Of a DNA stretch of 64,000 nucleotides, positions 42,955 to 52,127 are shown in pieces. Position 1 is the stretch's first letter. Every line of letters starts with the position of its first letter. The DNA comes from Methanoculleus bourgensis MS2 (lineage in GTDB: Archaea; Halobacteriota; Methanomicrobia; Methanomicrobiales; Methanoculleaceae). Below the pieces are notes generated by a model, which searched no databases, was not told where the DNA came from, and was given only the letters and a program-made list of their open reading frames with translations. Made by a program: the position numbers and the translations under genes. The DNA is taken from the NCBI RefSeq assembly GCF_000304355.2, contig NC_018227.2, positions 1,302,001-1,366,000 on the forward strand. Direction: 5' to 3'.

Positions 42955-43518
42955 TTAAATGAGCCCGAGACTGGAGAGTTCGGAGAGGATCCGTTGCACC
43001 GCACGCCTGGCATCTTCGGGCTGCTTGCCGCCCGTGATGATCAGTTTGCCGGACCCGAAGAGGAGAACGACCACCTTCGGGTCGTCGAGCCGGTAGACGA
43101 GCCCTGGAAACTGCTCGGGCTCATACTCGATCTTGTCCAGATTGAACCCCACGGCGATCTTATTCAGGTTAATCGGCGTCCCGAGATCGGCTGATGTGAC
43201 GATATTCTGGACTTTGTAGGTCAGGTTCTCAGGGATGTCGATGTTGAGTGCCCGCAGTTGGTCGCCCAGGATCTGCAGACCCCGCGAGAGGTTGTCGATG
43301 CTCTTGGCACCGGTCAGCACAACCTTACCGGATCCGAAAACAAGCGCCGCGATCTTCGGATCCTGCATCCGGAGAACGACGCCGGGGAACCGCTTCTTAT
43401 TGTATTCCGCGTCCTTCAGCTGGGAGGCAAGGGAGTTGAGATCAAGAGAGTCTGTCACTTTTGCGGAAGCGACAATATTTTCTATCTTGAGGGACTCCTC
43501 TGGTCTGTGCTCTTTCAT
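42955..43518 (-). CDS. tbp: TATA-box binding protein (TBP)
   Basis: 187 residues from the ATG at 43518; the open frame continues upstream but only as promoter and repeat DNA. The protein is the standard saddle of two direct repeats: FPGVVLRMQDPKIAALVFGS-GKVVLTGAKS (about 57-86) and FPGLVYRLDDPKVVVLLFGS-GKLIITGGKQ (about 147-176). The phenylalanines that kink the DNA are present in both. A TATA box 23-32 nt upstream predicts a leaderless message. Confidence 0.96.
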   Translation of the reverse strand: MKEHRPEESLKIENIVASAKVTDSLDLNSLASQLKDAEYNKKRFPGVVLRMQDPKIAALVFGSGKVVLTGAKSIDNLSRGLQILGDQLRALNIDIPENLTYKVQNIVTSADLGTPINLNKIAVGFNLDKIEYEPEQFPGLVYRLDDPKVVVLLFGSGKLIITGGKQPEDARRAVQRILSELSSLGLI

Positions 43519-43540
43519 ATTTATAAAGTGCTTAAAACAG

Positions 43541-43550
43541 TATATAAATG
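43541..43550 (-). promoter_or_regulatory. TATA box of tbp
   Basis: CATTTATATA on the minus strand, 23-32 nt from the ATG, placing transcription start at or next to the start codon. Confidence 0.65.
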
Positions 43551-43760
43551 GTTGGGTATTTGTCTCACGGAGTTCCGGGGGCCGGGCGGGAAGACCCCCT
43601 GTGCATGCCAGGGTATGAGAGCGACGCTCTTTTGCCGGGATGGCACCTCCCCCGGGTTTTACCAGCATGCCGGAGGAGATCCCGGTACCGCATGCTGCGG
43701 GAGTGGATCCACCCGGCCTGCGGACCCATTCCCTGTCTGGCGGGATGACTGCCGGGTCGT

Positions 43761-45659
43761 TCACTCCTCCAGGGTCGAGATGTCTCCTGGGTCCATGCCC
43801 ATTTCCTGTGCTTTTAAGACCCGCCTCATGATCTTGCCGCTCCGGGTTTTGGGGAGCGACTGGACGAAATCGATCTCGGACGGTATGGCGATAGGCCCGA
43901 GTGTCATCCGGACATGGTAGATGAGGTCTTTCTTCAGTTTCTCCCCGGGCTGTTGGCCGTCCCTGAGGATGACGAAGGCCTTGATAGTGTTGCCCTTCAG
44001 GGGATCGGGTTTCCCTATGACGGCCGCCTCAGCCACCGCATCATGGGAGACAAGCGCGCTCTCGACCTCCGCGGTGCCGATGTTGTGCCCGGCGACGACG
44101 ATCAGGTCATCAGCACGCCCGATGACCATAATGTAACCGTCCTCGTCCTTCACCGCGAGGTCAGCCGCGGTGTAGCACCCCGGAATGGTCTCCCAGTACT
44201 TACGGTAGCGCTCGTCATCTCCCCAGACCGTCCGCATCATCGACGGCCAGGGCTCCTTGATGACCAGAAGGCCGCCTGTGCCGGGGGGAACTGGCTTGCC
44301 CTGCCGGTTGACGACGTCCGCGACGACACCCGGGATCGGCCTTCCCACGAATCCCGGGCGCATGGGCTCGCCGATCATCGTGGTCAGCATGTGCATCCCG
44401 GTCTCGGTCTGCCACCAGGTATCCACGATCGGGCACCTGTCCTTTCCGATGGTGTGGTAGAACCATTCGAACGCCTCCGGGTTGAGCGGTTCGCCGACCG
44501 ACCCGAGGATACGCAGCGACGAGAGGTTGTAGCGATTCGGCCACTCCTCGCCCACCCGCATGAACATCCGGATAGCGGTCGGTGCGGTGTAGAAGATAGT
44601 GACACCGTACTCCTCGATGAGGTCCCACCAGGTGCCCGGAGTCGGGTAATCGGGGGTTGCCTCCGCGATGAGACAGGTGGCGCCGTTCAGGAGCGGGCCG
44701 TAGATGCCGTAACTGTGGCCGGTGATCCAGCCGGGGTCGGCGGTGCACCAGTAGATATCATCGTCCCTGATATCGAAGACGTGCTTCGTCGTGTAGTAGG
44801 TTCCGACCGTATACCCGCCGCAGGCATGCACGATGCCCTTCGGTGCTCCGGTGGTGCCGCTCGTGTAGAGAATGAAGAGCGGGTCCTCAGCATCCATCGG
44901 TTCAGCCGGACATTCGCGGCTCTCGCCGTCAACCAGGTCGTAGTAGTCAACCTCCATCTCAGGGTGGAGTTCCACAGGTTTATCGGTATCGCGCCGCAGA
45001 ACAACAATCCGCTCCACGCTCGGTGCGTTGACGACTGCCTCTTCGACGATGTTCTTGAGCGGGATCGCCCTGCCGCGCCGGTAGGTGACGTCGGCGGTGA
45101 TGACCACCTTCGCGTTGGTGCCGCGGATCCGCTGGTTGAGCGCGTTGACGCCGAACCCCCCGAAGACGACCGAGTGGACGGCTCCGATACGGGCACAGGC
45201 CAGCATTGCGATGACCTGCTCGGGCACCACCGGCATGTAGATGCAGACCCGGTCGCCCTTCCCGACGCCGAGGCTTTTGAGGCCGTTTGCGAACCGGCAA
45301 ACCGCCTGGAAGAGCTGGCGATAGGTGTATATCCGCTCCTCGTCCTCGGTCTCACCCCGCCACATGAGCGCGACCTTGTTGCGTCGCTGGTTGTGAGCGT
45401 GGCGGTCCAGGCAGTTGTGGGTGATGTTGAGTTTCCCGTTCAGGAACCATCTGGCATACGGGTAGTCCCACTCCTTCACCCGGCTCCAGGGCTGGAACCA
45501 CTCAAGCTCCCTGGCGACGTTGTCCCAGAATCCATCGGGGTCTGCCAGGAACGCCTGGTAGGTCTTGTTGTAGTTGCCCATCCAGGACTGTTCCCTGCAC
45601 CTGACCTCGGGAGTGTAGTACTTCGCCTCCTCGAGTTTGACACTGAAATTTTCAGTCAT
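43761..45659 (-). CDS. acs: Acetyl-CoA synthetase (AMP-forming)
   Basis: 632 residues, the usual Acs length. ATP/AMP motif YTSGTTGAPKGIVHACGGY (about residue 260), acetyl pocket region TADPGWITGHSYG and WWQTETGMHM, GRADDLIVVAGHNIGTAEVE at the hinge, and the acetylation-site Lys in TRSGKIMRRVLK (about 609). It activates acetate for biosynthesis; hydrogenotrophic Methanomicrobiales often need acetate as a carbon source. GHNIG replaces the more usual GHRLG, removing the arginine normally found there, which is worth noting. Monocistronic, with a palindromic operator. Confidence 0.93.
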   Translation of the reverse strand: MTENFSVKLEEAKYYTPEVRCREQSWMGNYNKTYQAFLADPDGFWDNVARELEWFQPWSRVKEWDYPYARWFLNGKLNITHNCLDRHAHNQRRNKVALMWRGETEDEERIYTYRQLFQAVCRFANGLKSLGVGKGDRVCIYMPVVPEQVIAMLACARIGAVHSVVFGGFGVNALNQRIRGTNAKVVITADVTYRRGRAIPLKNIVEEAVVNAPSVERIVVLRRDTDKPVELHPEMEVDYYDLVDGESRECPAEPMDAEDPLFILYTSGTTGAPKGIVHACGGYTVGTYYTTKHVFDIRDDDIYWCTADPGWITGHSYGIYGPLLNGATCLIAEATPDYPTPGTWWDLIEEYGVTIFYTAPTAIRMFMRVGEEWPNRYNLSSLRILGSVGEPLNPEAFEWFYHTIGKDRCPIVDTWWQTETGMHMLTTMIGEPMRPGFVGRPIPGVVADVVNRQGKPVPPGTGGLLVIKEPWPSMMRTVWGDDERYRKYWETIPGCYTAADLAVKDEDGYIMVIGRADDLIVVAGHNIGTAEVESALVSHDAVAEAAVIGKPDPLKGNTIKAFVILRDGQQPGEKLKKDLIYHVRMTLGPIAIPSEIDFVQSLPKTRSGKIMRRVLKAQEMGMDPGDISTLEE

Positions 45660-45674
45660 CCGATTACCCCTATT

Positions 45675-45706
45675 CTACATTATTAATAATGTAGATCCTA
45701 TATCAA
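45675..45706 (-). promoter_or_regulatory. acs promoter with perfect 20-bp palindrome
   Basis: CTACATTATTAATAATGTAG (45675-45694) is a perfect palindrome placed between a TATA candidate (GATATAGG on the minus strand, 45697-45704) and the expected start site. A bound repressor would cover the initiation region. Confidence 0.65.
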
Positions 45707-45936
45707 CATTCTGGTTGAACGGGTGGATCCGGCGTGAAAGGCATGCCTCCAGGGGGCAGGTCAGGGCATGTGCACCCGGAGAGGGGTTGCCCGGCGTTCG
45801 TGCGAAAATCACCCCGTTTCGCACAATTTGAGTCTCCAGGCGGCCAGTTCGTCACGCTCCCAGGTAGGGCCATCGCCTCGCCGGGGCAGGGACCTGCCGC
45901 GCTGTCTTGCGTGCAGGGCGCGAACTGGTATAAGGG

Positions 45937-46638
45937 TTACGGATCGTAGCGTGACATCTGGTCTGCAGCGGCGCACCGGAGCGAACCGCATACTCTACGG
46001 ATTGGGCAGCGGTCGCAGAGCGGTGACTTCCTGCACGCAGTCTTTCCAAGCCTGACAATCTGGGCGTGATAGTCGTTGAAGAGCTTCACGTCCGGGGGCA
46101 GATGATCGGAGAAGAGGCGCTGCGTCCGGTCGTAGGAGACCTTCTCCGGCAGGAGGCCGTAGCGCGAGAATATCCGCCTGGTGTAGGCATCGACGACGAA
46201 GACCGGCTTTCTACAGGCGTAAAGCAGGATGGTATCCACGGTCTCCTTCCCAAAGCCCCTGACCGCGAGCAGGCGCTCACGGAGTGCGCCTGTCTCCACG
46301 GCAGCCATCACCGCCGGGTCGGCCTGAAACTCAGCGACGTAGATCCCGGCGAACTCCTGGATCCGCTCCGCCTTCTGGTTATAGAACCGGGACGGGATGA
46401 TCAGTCGGGCGATATCACCGGTGTCGGCCGCGGCGAGCAGGTCGGGGTCGAGCATCCCGGCGGCTTCCAGGTTCGCGATGGCCTGCGCCGCGTTTGTCCA
46501 GGAGACGTTCTGGGTGAGGATAGCGCCGACCATCGTCTCGAAGGGGGTCTTTGCAGGCCACCAGTGCTGGTGGCCGAACGCAGCGTGCAGGGCGTCGTAG
46601 ATCGCGAGCAGGTCGCCGGTGAGGGGTTTCGGTCTCAT
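45937..46638 (-). CDS. Endonuclease III-family DNA glycosylase
   Basis: 233 residues from the ATG at 46638, with GGAGGAGGT upstream. HhH-GPD fold: TMVGAILTQNVSWTNA, the helix-hairpin-helix LLAVRGFGKETVDTILLYA (catalytic Lys/Asp region: GKE... and VVDAYTRRIF with Asp), and a C-terminal [4Fe-4S] motif CRKSPLCDRCPIRRVC. Excises damaged bases. The ATGA overlap with nadE indicates translational coupling. The tail beyond the cluster (GSLRCAAADQMSRYDP) is short. Confidence 0.88.
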   Translation of the reverse strand: MRPKPLTGDLLAIYDALHAAFGHQHWWPAKTPFETMVGAILTQNVSWTNAAQAIANLEAAGMLDPDLLAAADTGDIARLIIPSRFYNQKAERIQEFAGIYVAEFQADPAVMAAVETGALRERLLAVRGFGKETVDTILLYACRKPVFVVDAYTRRIFSRYGLLPEKVSYDRTQRLFSDHLPPDVKLFNDYHAQIVRLGKTACRKSPLCDRCPIRRVCGSLRCAAADQMSRYDP

Positions 46639-48269
46639 CGGCAGACCTCCTCCTGCCACCACGGCCGTGCGGCGATCGGCATCCGCCAGTCGGTGCCGAA
46701 GGCGCGGCCGGTCACCCTGATCCCGGGCGCGGCCTGCCGGCGCTTGAACTCGGCCAACCTGACCATCCTGAGGACCCGGTGGACGGTCTCCGCGGGATAC
46801 CCGGCGGCGATGATATCACCTGGAGACTCGAAACAATCGATGTGGCGATGGAGGATGGCGTCGAGAAGGTCATAGGGGGGGAGGACCTCCTGGTCGGTCT
46901 GGCCGGGGCGGAGCTCTGCCGAGGGAGGTTTCTCCAGCACCCGGTCGGGGATGATGGTACGCTCCCTGTTCAACCACCGGCTGATCCGGTAGACCATCCC
47001 TTTCGATATGTCGCCGATCACCGCAAGTCCCCCCGCCATATCCCCATAGAGGGTGGAGTAGCCGACCGCGGCCTCTGATTTGTTCCCGGTGGAGAGCAGC
47101 ATGGAGTCAAACTTGTTGGCAAGGGCCATCAGGACTACTGCCCGGATCCGGGCCTGCAGGTTCTCCTCGGTGGTGTCCCGGGGAAGCCCGGCGAAGATCC
47201 CAGCGAGGATTCCGTCGAACGCCTCCATCGCCGGTGCGATCGGAAGAGAACACGTCCGGATGCCGAGGCTCTCTGCAACCTCCCGCGCATCCTCGATGCT
47301 CTCCGGCGAGGTGTAGGGCGAGGGGAGGAGCACCCCAAGGACGTTCTCCGGCCCCAGTGCCCGGGCAGCGACCGCGGCCACGAGCGATGAGTCGATCCCG
47401 CCGGAGAGGCCGAGGAGGGCCGTCTCAAAACCAGATTTCCGGACGTAATCGCGGGTGCCGAGCACCAGTGCCCGCCAGATCTCGGATTCAGGTGTGAGAT
47501 CGTCGGGAGCGACCGCCTGCGGGCCGGGGCGGTCGAGATCGACAGTCACGATATCTTCAGCGAAGGCCGCCCCCCGGGAGATGAGCGTTCCGTCGGCGCT
47601 AAAAGCAGAACTCCGCCCATCAAAGACCAGGTCGTCGTTCCCGCCGACGAGGTTCGCTACGGCGATCGGGATCTGGTGATCCCTTGCGGTGCGGGAGAGC
47701 GCCTCCTCGCGCAGACCCTGCCTTCCGACAGCAAACGGTGATGCGGAGATGTTCACGATAACCTCAGCGCCGGCACGGACCAGCGCTCCGGCAGACCGTC
47801 CGCCGCACCAGATCTCCTCCCCGATAGAGACTCCAACTCTTCTCCCGCCGATGCTGAGGACCCGGGGAGCCCCGGCCGCCGGCTCAAAGTAACGACCTTC
47901 ATCGAGTGCGCCGGAGGGGGAGAGATGGGTCTTTCCGAACGTCTCCCGGACAGCCCCGTTCCTGAGGAGGGCTGCGGCGTTGAGGAGCGGTCGACCGGGG
48001 CCGGCGCGATCCTGCGCGGCAAAACCGACGATGACCGGCGGCGCATCCTCAAGGTCGGCGGCCAGGTCTTCCAGGACCTCGAGGCTTCGCTCCACAAACC
48101 CTCTCCCGAGGAGCAGGTCCCGTGGCGGGCACCCGGTCAGGGAGAGCTCCGGGGCCAGGATCAGGTCAGGCCGGGAGCGTGCTGCCTCCTCGGCGCCTGC
48201 TGCTATTCTGCCAGCGTTGCCGGTAAGGTCTCCGACGACCGTGTTCACCTGGAGGAGTGCGATCTTCAT
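46635..48269 (-). CDS. nadE: Glutamine-dependent NAD+ synthetase
   Basis: 544 residues. N-terminal nitrilase-like glutaminase (about 1-260) with the triad Glu in LILAPELSLTG, Lys in FGKTHLSPSG and Cys in SIGEEIWCGG. The C-terminal synthetase has the PP-loop LGLSGGIDSSLVAAVAA (about 280-300) and STGNKSEAAVGYSTLYGDMAG. Makes NAD from deamido-NAD using glutamine. The gene ends inside the start of the endonuclease III gene. Confidence 0.95.
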   Translation of the reverse strand: MKIALLQVNTVVGDLTGNAGRIAAGAEEAARSRPDLILAPELSLTGCPPRDLLLGRGFVERSLEVLEDLAADLEDAPPVIVGFAAQDRAGPGRPLLNAAALLRNGAVRETFGKTHLSPSGALDEGRYFEPAAGAPRVLSIGGRRVGVSIGEEIWCGGRSAGALVRAGAEVIVNISASPFAVGRQGLREEALSRTARDHQIPIAVANLVGGNDDLVFDGRSSAFSADGTLISRGAAFAEDIVTVDLDRPGPQAVAPDDLTPESEIWRALVLGTRDYVRKSGFETALLGLSGGIDSSLVAAVAARALGPENVLGVLLPSPYTSPESIEDAREVAESLGIRTCSLPIAPAMEAFDGILAGIFAGLPRDTTEENLQARIRAVVLMALANKFDSMLLSTGNKSEAAVGYSTLYGDMAGGLAVIGDISKGMVYRISRWLNRERTIIPDRVLEKPPSAELRPGQTDQEVLPPYDLLDAILHRHIDCFESPGDIIAAGYPAETVHRVLRMVRLAEFKRRQAAPGIRVTGRAFGTDWRMPIAARPWWQEEVCR

Positions 48270-48501
48270 CTGTCCTGATCACTATTGGCGGAACCGATGG
48301 CATATGCCTTTCCACGGCCCTGCTCGCAGGAGAAAGAGGGCTGCGATACCCTGCGGGGCACTCCAGATCAGATCCCTTTTAAGGGCCGGAGGCTAAAGCG
48401 CCATTAGAGACTATGCAGAGAGCGCACCATAGTTCAGCACCCTCCGCCCCGTGCAGGAGGCCGTTTACGTCCCGTATTCACAATAAGGGGGAGTCATCCT
48501 G

Positions 48502-49836
48502 ATGCCCGGGAAACGCCGGTCTGTAGGCGGGAATACCCGGCTCCTCCTGGTTGCGGCATCAGTCATCGTCGCCTTCGCCGCAAACGCTGCCGGGCTTTTT
48601 TTCGGCATCACCAGTGTCCTCCCTCACCTCTTCTACCTGCCGATCGTGCTTGTCGCCTACTGGTTCCCCCGCCGTGGCACCGCCTCCTCGCTCGCCCTGA
48701 GCCTCGGCTACCTGGCGATGACCCTGCCCTTCGCCAGGGGAGACGCAGGGCTGGCTGTTGCGGCGCTTGCGCGGGCCGTGGTCTTCGTTGCCATCGGCGC
48801 TGTCGTCTCACTTCTCTCCCTGAGACTGCGGGAGCAGGAGCAGCGTTACCGCGGGGTCTTTGATAACTCAGAGGCAGGGACATTCATCGTTGCACCGGAG
48901 AATGCCGGTCCCCGCATCGAGGAGGTCAACTACGTGGGTGCCGCCCTCCTCGGTTCCACAGCAAAAGACCTGATCGGCGAGCCCATCACCCGGTTCCTCG
49001 ACGACCCGGGGGCGTGGAGAGATTTCCAGGTGAAAGTCCGCCCTGATAAGGCCGTCTACGGCTACGAAACGGCCCTCCGCCGTCCGGACGGGGTTGCCGT
49101 CCAGGTAATCGTATCAGGCGGCCGGCTCCCGGACGGACGGATCATCCTCACGCTCGTCGATATCACCGCCCGGAAGAGCGCCGAAGATGCGCTCCGCCAG
49201 GCCAACACCAAACTGAATATGATGGGGCGCCTCACCAGAAACGACCTTATGTCGGCGGTATCGGGACTCCTCCGGAGGATCAGCGAGGGGATGGGTGAGT
49301 TTGACGACCCTGCCGTCCGCCGGTATCTGGAGAGCCTGGAAGAGGATGCCCGGTTCGTGCAGCGCCGTGCGGAGATCACCCGTGACTATCAGGACCTCGG
49401 TCTCCGTCCGCCGGGATGGCAGCCCCTGCAGGAGGTGATCCGGGAAGTGACGTCGTGCCTGCTGCTGCCCGGGGTCTCGGTCCGTTCCTGGGTGGAGCGG
49501 CTTGAAGTCTTCGCCGATCCGATGCTCGACCGGGTCTACGTTAACCTGATTGAGAACTCAGCCCGCCACGGGGAGACCGTATCAGAGGTCGTTATTACCT
49601 ACCAGCTCCGGGACGACGGGCTCGTTATCTACGTTGAAGACGACGGTGTGGGCGTCCCCGAAGCGGAGAAGGAGAAGATCTTTGAGTACCGCGTTGACGG
49701 CGGGGGCGGACTCGGGCTCTTCCTCGTCCGGGAGATCCTCTCTATCACCGGTATGACGATCCAAGAGACCGGAAGGCCGGGCGAGGGGGCGAGGTTCGAG
49801 ATACACGTGCCGCCGGATGGATACCGGCTCATCTGA
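48502..49836 (+). CDS. PAS-containing histidine-kinase-like sensor lacking the phospho-acceptor His
   Basis: 444 residues, GGGGGAG before the ATG. Membrane region with about four helices (13-106), PAS domain (about 112-225), a DHp-like helix (about 232-300) and a HATPase (N box LIENSARHG, G1 VEDDGVGVP, G2 GGGGLGLFL). The helix that should carry the phosphorylated histidine reads MGRLTRNDLMSAV with Asn247 (codon AAC, 49240-49242) where archaeal kinases have LTRHDxxN. One base change from CAC would account for it. The protein may act without autophosphorylation, as a phosphatase or by partner kinases. It is followed 10 nt later by the USP-GNAT gene. Confidence 0.85.
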   Translation: MPGKRRSVGGNTRLLLVAASVIVAFAANAAGLFFGITSVLPHLFYLPIVLVAYWFPRRGTASSLALSLGYLAMTLPFARGDAGLAVAALARAVVFVAIGAVVSLLSLRLREQEQRYRGVFDNSEAGTFIVAPENAGPRIEEVNYVGAALLGSTAKDLIGEPITRFLDDPGAWRDFQVKVRPDKAVYGYETALRRPDGVAVQVIVSGGRLPDGRIILTLVDITARKSAEDALRQANTKLNMMGRLTRNDLMSAVSGLLRRISEGMGEFDDPAVRRYLESLEEDARFVQRRAEITRDYQDLGLRPPGWQPLQEVIREVTSCLLLPGVSVRSWVERLEVFADPMLDRVYVNLIENSARHGETVSEVVITYQLRDDGLVIYVEDDGVGVPEAEKEKIFEYRVDGGGGLGLFLVREILSITGMTIQETGRPGEGARFEIHVPPDGYRLI

Positions 49837-49846
49837 GGCGAAGTTT

Positions 49847-51079
49847 ATGTTTACAAAGGTGCTTATCCCGACAGACCTCTCTCCGGCCTCTGCCGTTGCG
49901 GCGGAGCGGATAGGTGAGGTTCCGGGTGTCCGCGAGGTCGTTCTCTTCCACGCCCGGGTCTCGGCCGGGCCCCTGCCCACTGATGAGCCGCTCCGCCGAA
50001 TGGAGGATCAGGTGCGGCGGCAGGGTATCGCCGTGGAGGTGGTGGTCGCGGAGGACGACGGGACGCCTGTTCCTGAGAGGATACTCAGCGCAGCATCCAG
50101 GGCGGGCGCCGACCTGATCGCGATGGGTGTTCGGGACCAGGGGTTGCTCCGGAACCTCTTCTCCGGGAATGTTGCGGCCACCGTGCTCCGCGATGCCAGG
50201 ATACATGTCCTGGTCGTCCCGCGGTCAGGAGGTGGCGGCGGACCGCTCTTTGCGCGGCTGCTGGTGCCGACCGATCTCGCAGCGCCGGCGCCGGAGGTGC
50301 GCTCGATCCTGGAAGAGCCTGCCGCTGGCGGGACGGCGGTGCTCCTGCACGTTCTCGAACCCGGACGTGGCGGCACAGAGCAGGAGGCAGCGGATCGGCT
50401 CGCTGCCCTCAAGAGTGCCCTCTCGCCCGCTGGTCGGGAGATTCGCGGCATGGTCAGGACCGGAAGCCCGGCGCGCATCATCTGTGCGGTAGCAGATGAG
50501 ATCAGCGCCACTGCGGTCATCATCCCGCGTGTCGGGAAGCGTGATGCCCCCGGGAGCGCCCCGCTTGGCAGCGTCACCGCAGGTGTTGTGGGGTGCGTAA
50601 AGCCGCCGGTGCTGGTGCTGGCAGTCCCAATTCACCTGCAGATAACGACCCGGGAGCTCCGGAGAGAGGAGTTCGCGCTTGCAGAGGAGGTATGGACCGA
50701 CTATCACCAGTTAAAAGCAGATCAGGAGACAGACCGGATATTCGGGATCTTTGCGGACGAAACCCTTGTCTCGGTCGCCCGGTGCCGGCGGCACCCGGAC
50801 GGCTACGAGGTGGACGGTGTCTTCACCCCGGTCAGGTTCCGGGGGAGAGGATACGCCCGGAAAGCCATGGATGCACTCGTTGAGGCATGCCAGCACGATA
50901 CCCTGTACATGCACTCGGTTCGGAACCTCGTCGACTTCTACGGGACATACGGGTTTGTATCGATACCGGAGAGCGATCTCCCGCCGAGCATCAGGGCGAG
51001 GTTCGCGTTCGCCCTCGGCGAGATGGAGGGGGCAAACGTCCAGCCGATGCGTCGGGTTGCAGGCCGGTTCCGGAAGTAA
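49847..51079 (+). CDS. Fusion of two universal stress domains and a GNAT acetyltransferase
   Basis: 410 residues from MFTKVLIPTDLS. Two tandem USP domains (about 1-130 and 137-265): KVLIPTDLSPAS...LIAMGVRDQGLLRNLFSGNVA and RLLVPTDLAAPAP...VIIPRVGKRDAPGSAPLGSV. The first keeps the G-x2-G-x9-G(S/N) ATP loop in altered form. The C-terminal domain (about 275-395) is GNAT-like with RFRGRGYARKAM (acetyl-CoA loop, R-x2-G-x-G/A) and LVDFYGTYGF. USP-GNAT fusions suggest nucleotide-controlled protein acetylation (inference). Probably cotranscribed with the sensor. Confidence 0.85.
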   Translation: MFTKVLIPTDLSPASAVAAERIGEVPGVREVVLFHARVSAGPLPTDEPLRRMEDQVRRQGIAVEVVVAEDDGTPVPERILSAASRAGADLIAMGVRDQGLLRNLFSGNVAATVLRDARIHVLVVPRSGGGGGPLFARLLVPTDLAAPAPEVRSILEEPAAGGTAVLLHVLEPGRGGTEQEAADRLAALKSALSPAGREIRGMVRTGSPARIICAVADEISATAVIIPRVGKRDAPGSAPLGSVTAGVVGCVKPPVLVLAVPIHLQITTRELRREEFALAEEVWTDYHQLKADQETDRIFGIFADETLVSVARCRRHPDGYEVDGVFTPVRFRGRGYARKAMDALVEACQHDTLYMHSVRNLVDFYGTYGFVSIPESDLPPSIRARFAFALGEMEGANVQPMRRVAGRFRK

Positions 51080-51170
51080 TGTCGGTGCGGCGGTGAAGAG
51101 ATTGGCCGCCTCTGCAGGACCAGCCTTGAACCCGCCGCCCCTCTCCCCTCAACAAAACCGCTGGCCCGGT

Positions 51171-51362
51171 TCAGTCGTCGTAGATCGCCAGAGCATCCAT
51201 GTCGTCATCGTAATCATCGGGGTACGGGACATCGATGACTACCGCGCCATCCTCGAGGATATCGCCGATCTCGACATATATCCCTGCAGGAAATTCCCGC
51301 TCTTCTGTGCTGCCGTCAGGGTGTTTGACATACGCCCACATGCTGTAGCTCCATGAATTCAT
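51171..51362 (-). CDS. Small acidic protein, 63 aa
   Basis: 63 residues from MNSWSYSMWAYV; GGGAGCCC upstream. AYVKHPDGSTEEREFPAGIY then DILEDGAVVIDVPYPDDYDDDMDALA. About a quarter Asp/Glu, beta-rich, no known domain. In-frame upstream codons are probably noncoding. Between the USP-GNAT gene and the phosphodiesterase, both on the other strand. Confidence 0.55.
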   Translation of the reverse strand: MNSWSYSMWAYVKHPDGSTEEREFPAGIYVEIGDILEDGAVVIDVPYPDDYDDDMDALAIYDD

Positions 51363-51614
51363 TTTTTCAGGGCTCCCCGTGCACCAAATCCAGGGGTCCG
51401 ACCCATCCTGGGAGCATGCCCATAATCCAGTATCAGATAATAGCCTGATAAAGACCTTCCGGTGAAAAGAACCGGAGATTGCAAGGATGCCCCGGGTTTG
51501 GGGTAGTATTATGGTTAAAGGCGCATATCCGGAGCCCGAGGGAGGGACGTCCGCCTCACGGTGGCGCCGGGATGATGCATAGCTATTATCGTAACAGCGG
51601 TCAGGAGTGCATAC

Positions 51615-52112
51615 ATGCGCATCGGGATACTCTCCGACACACATGACTACCTTGAGATGGTGGATGCGGCCGTAGGGCAGCTGAACAGGGAACGGGTGGA
51701 CCTGGTACTCCATGCCGGGGACTACATCTCACCGTTCGTCATCCCCCGGCTGGCGAACCTGAGGTCCCCCCTGATCGGTGTTCTCGGGAACAACGACGGC
51801 GACCATCACCTCCTGGCGGCGCGGTTTGCCGAGCATGACCACCTCAGCCTGCGAGGTGCTTTTGCCGCCGTCACCATGGGCGGCATGACAATAGCCCTCC
51901 TCCACGGTGATGACCGTGAACTTCTGCAGGCGCTCATCGGACGCAAGGCATTCGATGTCGTGGTCCACGGTCATACTCACCAGGTGGGGGTCAGGAAACT
52001 CGGGGGAACACTGGTTGTCAACCCCGGGGAGACCTGTGGTTACCTGACCGGCCGGCCGACCATCGCCGTGCTGGATACGGTGGCCAGGGATGTGGAACTG
52101 CTCTCCCTCTGA
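51615..52112 (+). CDS. YfcE/MJ0936-type phosphodiesterase
   Basis: 165 residues. All calcineurin-like motifs are present: ILSDTHD (DxH), LVLHAGDYIS (GDxx), GVLGNNDGD (GNHD-type GNND), LLHGDD and VVHGHTHQVG (GHTH). These bind two metals. Family members hydrolyse phosphodiesters (bis-pNPP or cyclic nucleotides in vitro), physiological substrate unknown. It is the only gene in this small gap and lies beside a MITE-like cluster. Confidence 0.88.
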   Translation: MRIGILSDTHDYLEMVDAAVGQLNRERVDLVLHAGDYISPFVIPRLANLRSPLIGVLGNNDGDHHLLAARFAEHDHLSLRGAFAAVTMGGMTIALLHGDDRELLQALIGRKAFDVVVHGHTHQVGVRKLGGTLVVNPGETCGYLTGRPTIAVLDTVARDVELLSL

Positions 52113-52127
52113 CCTGTGGAAGGAGAA

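Noticed and set aside
43914-45686. A 590-codon plus-strand frame opposite acs
   Set aside because: Antisense shadow; covers the acs promoter palindrome and contains no recognisable domain.
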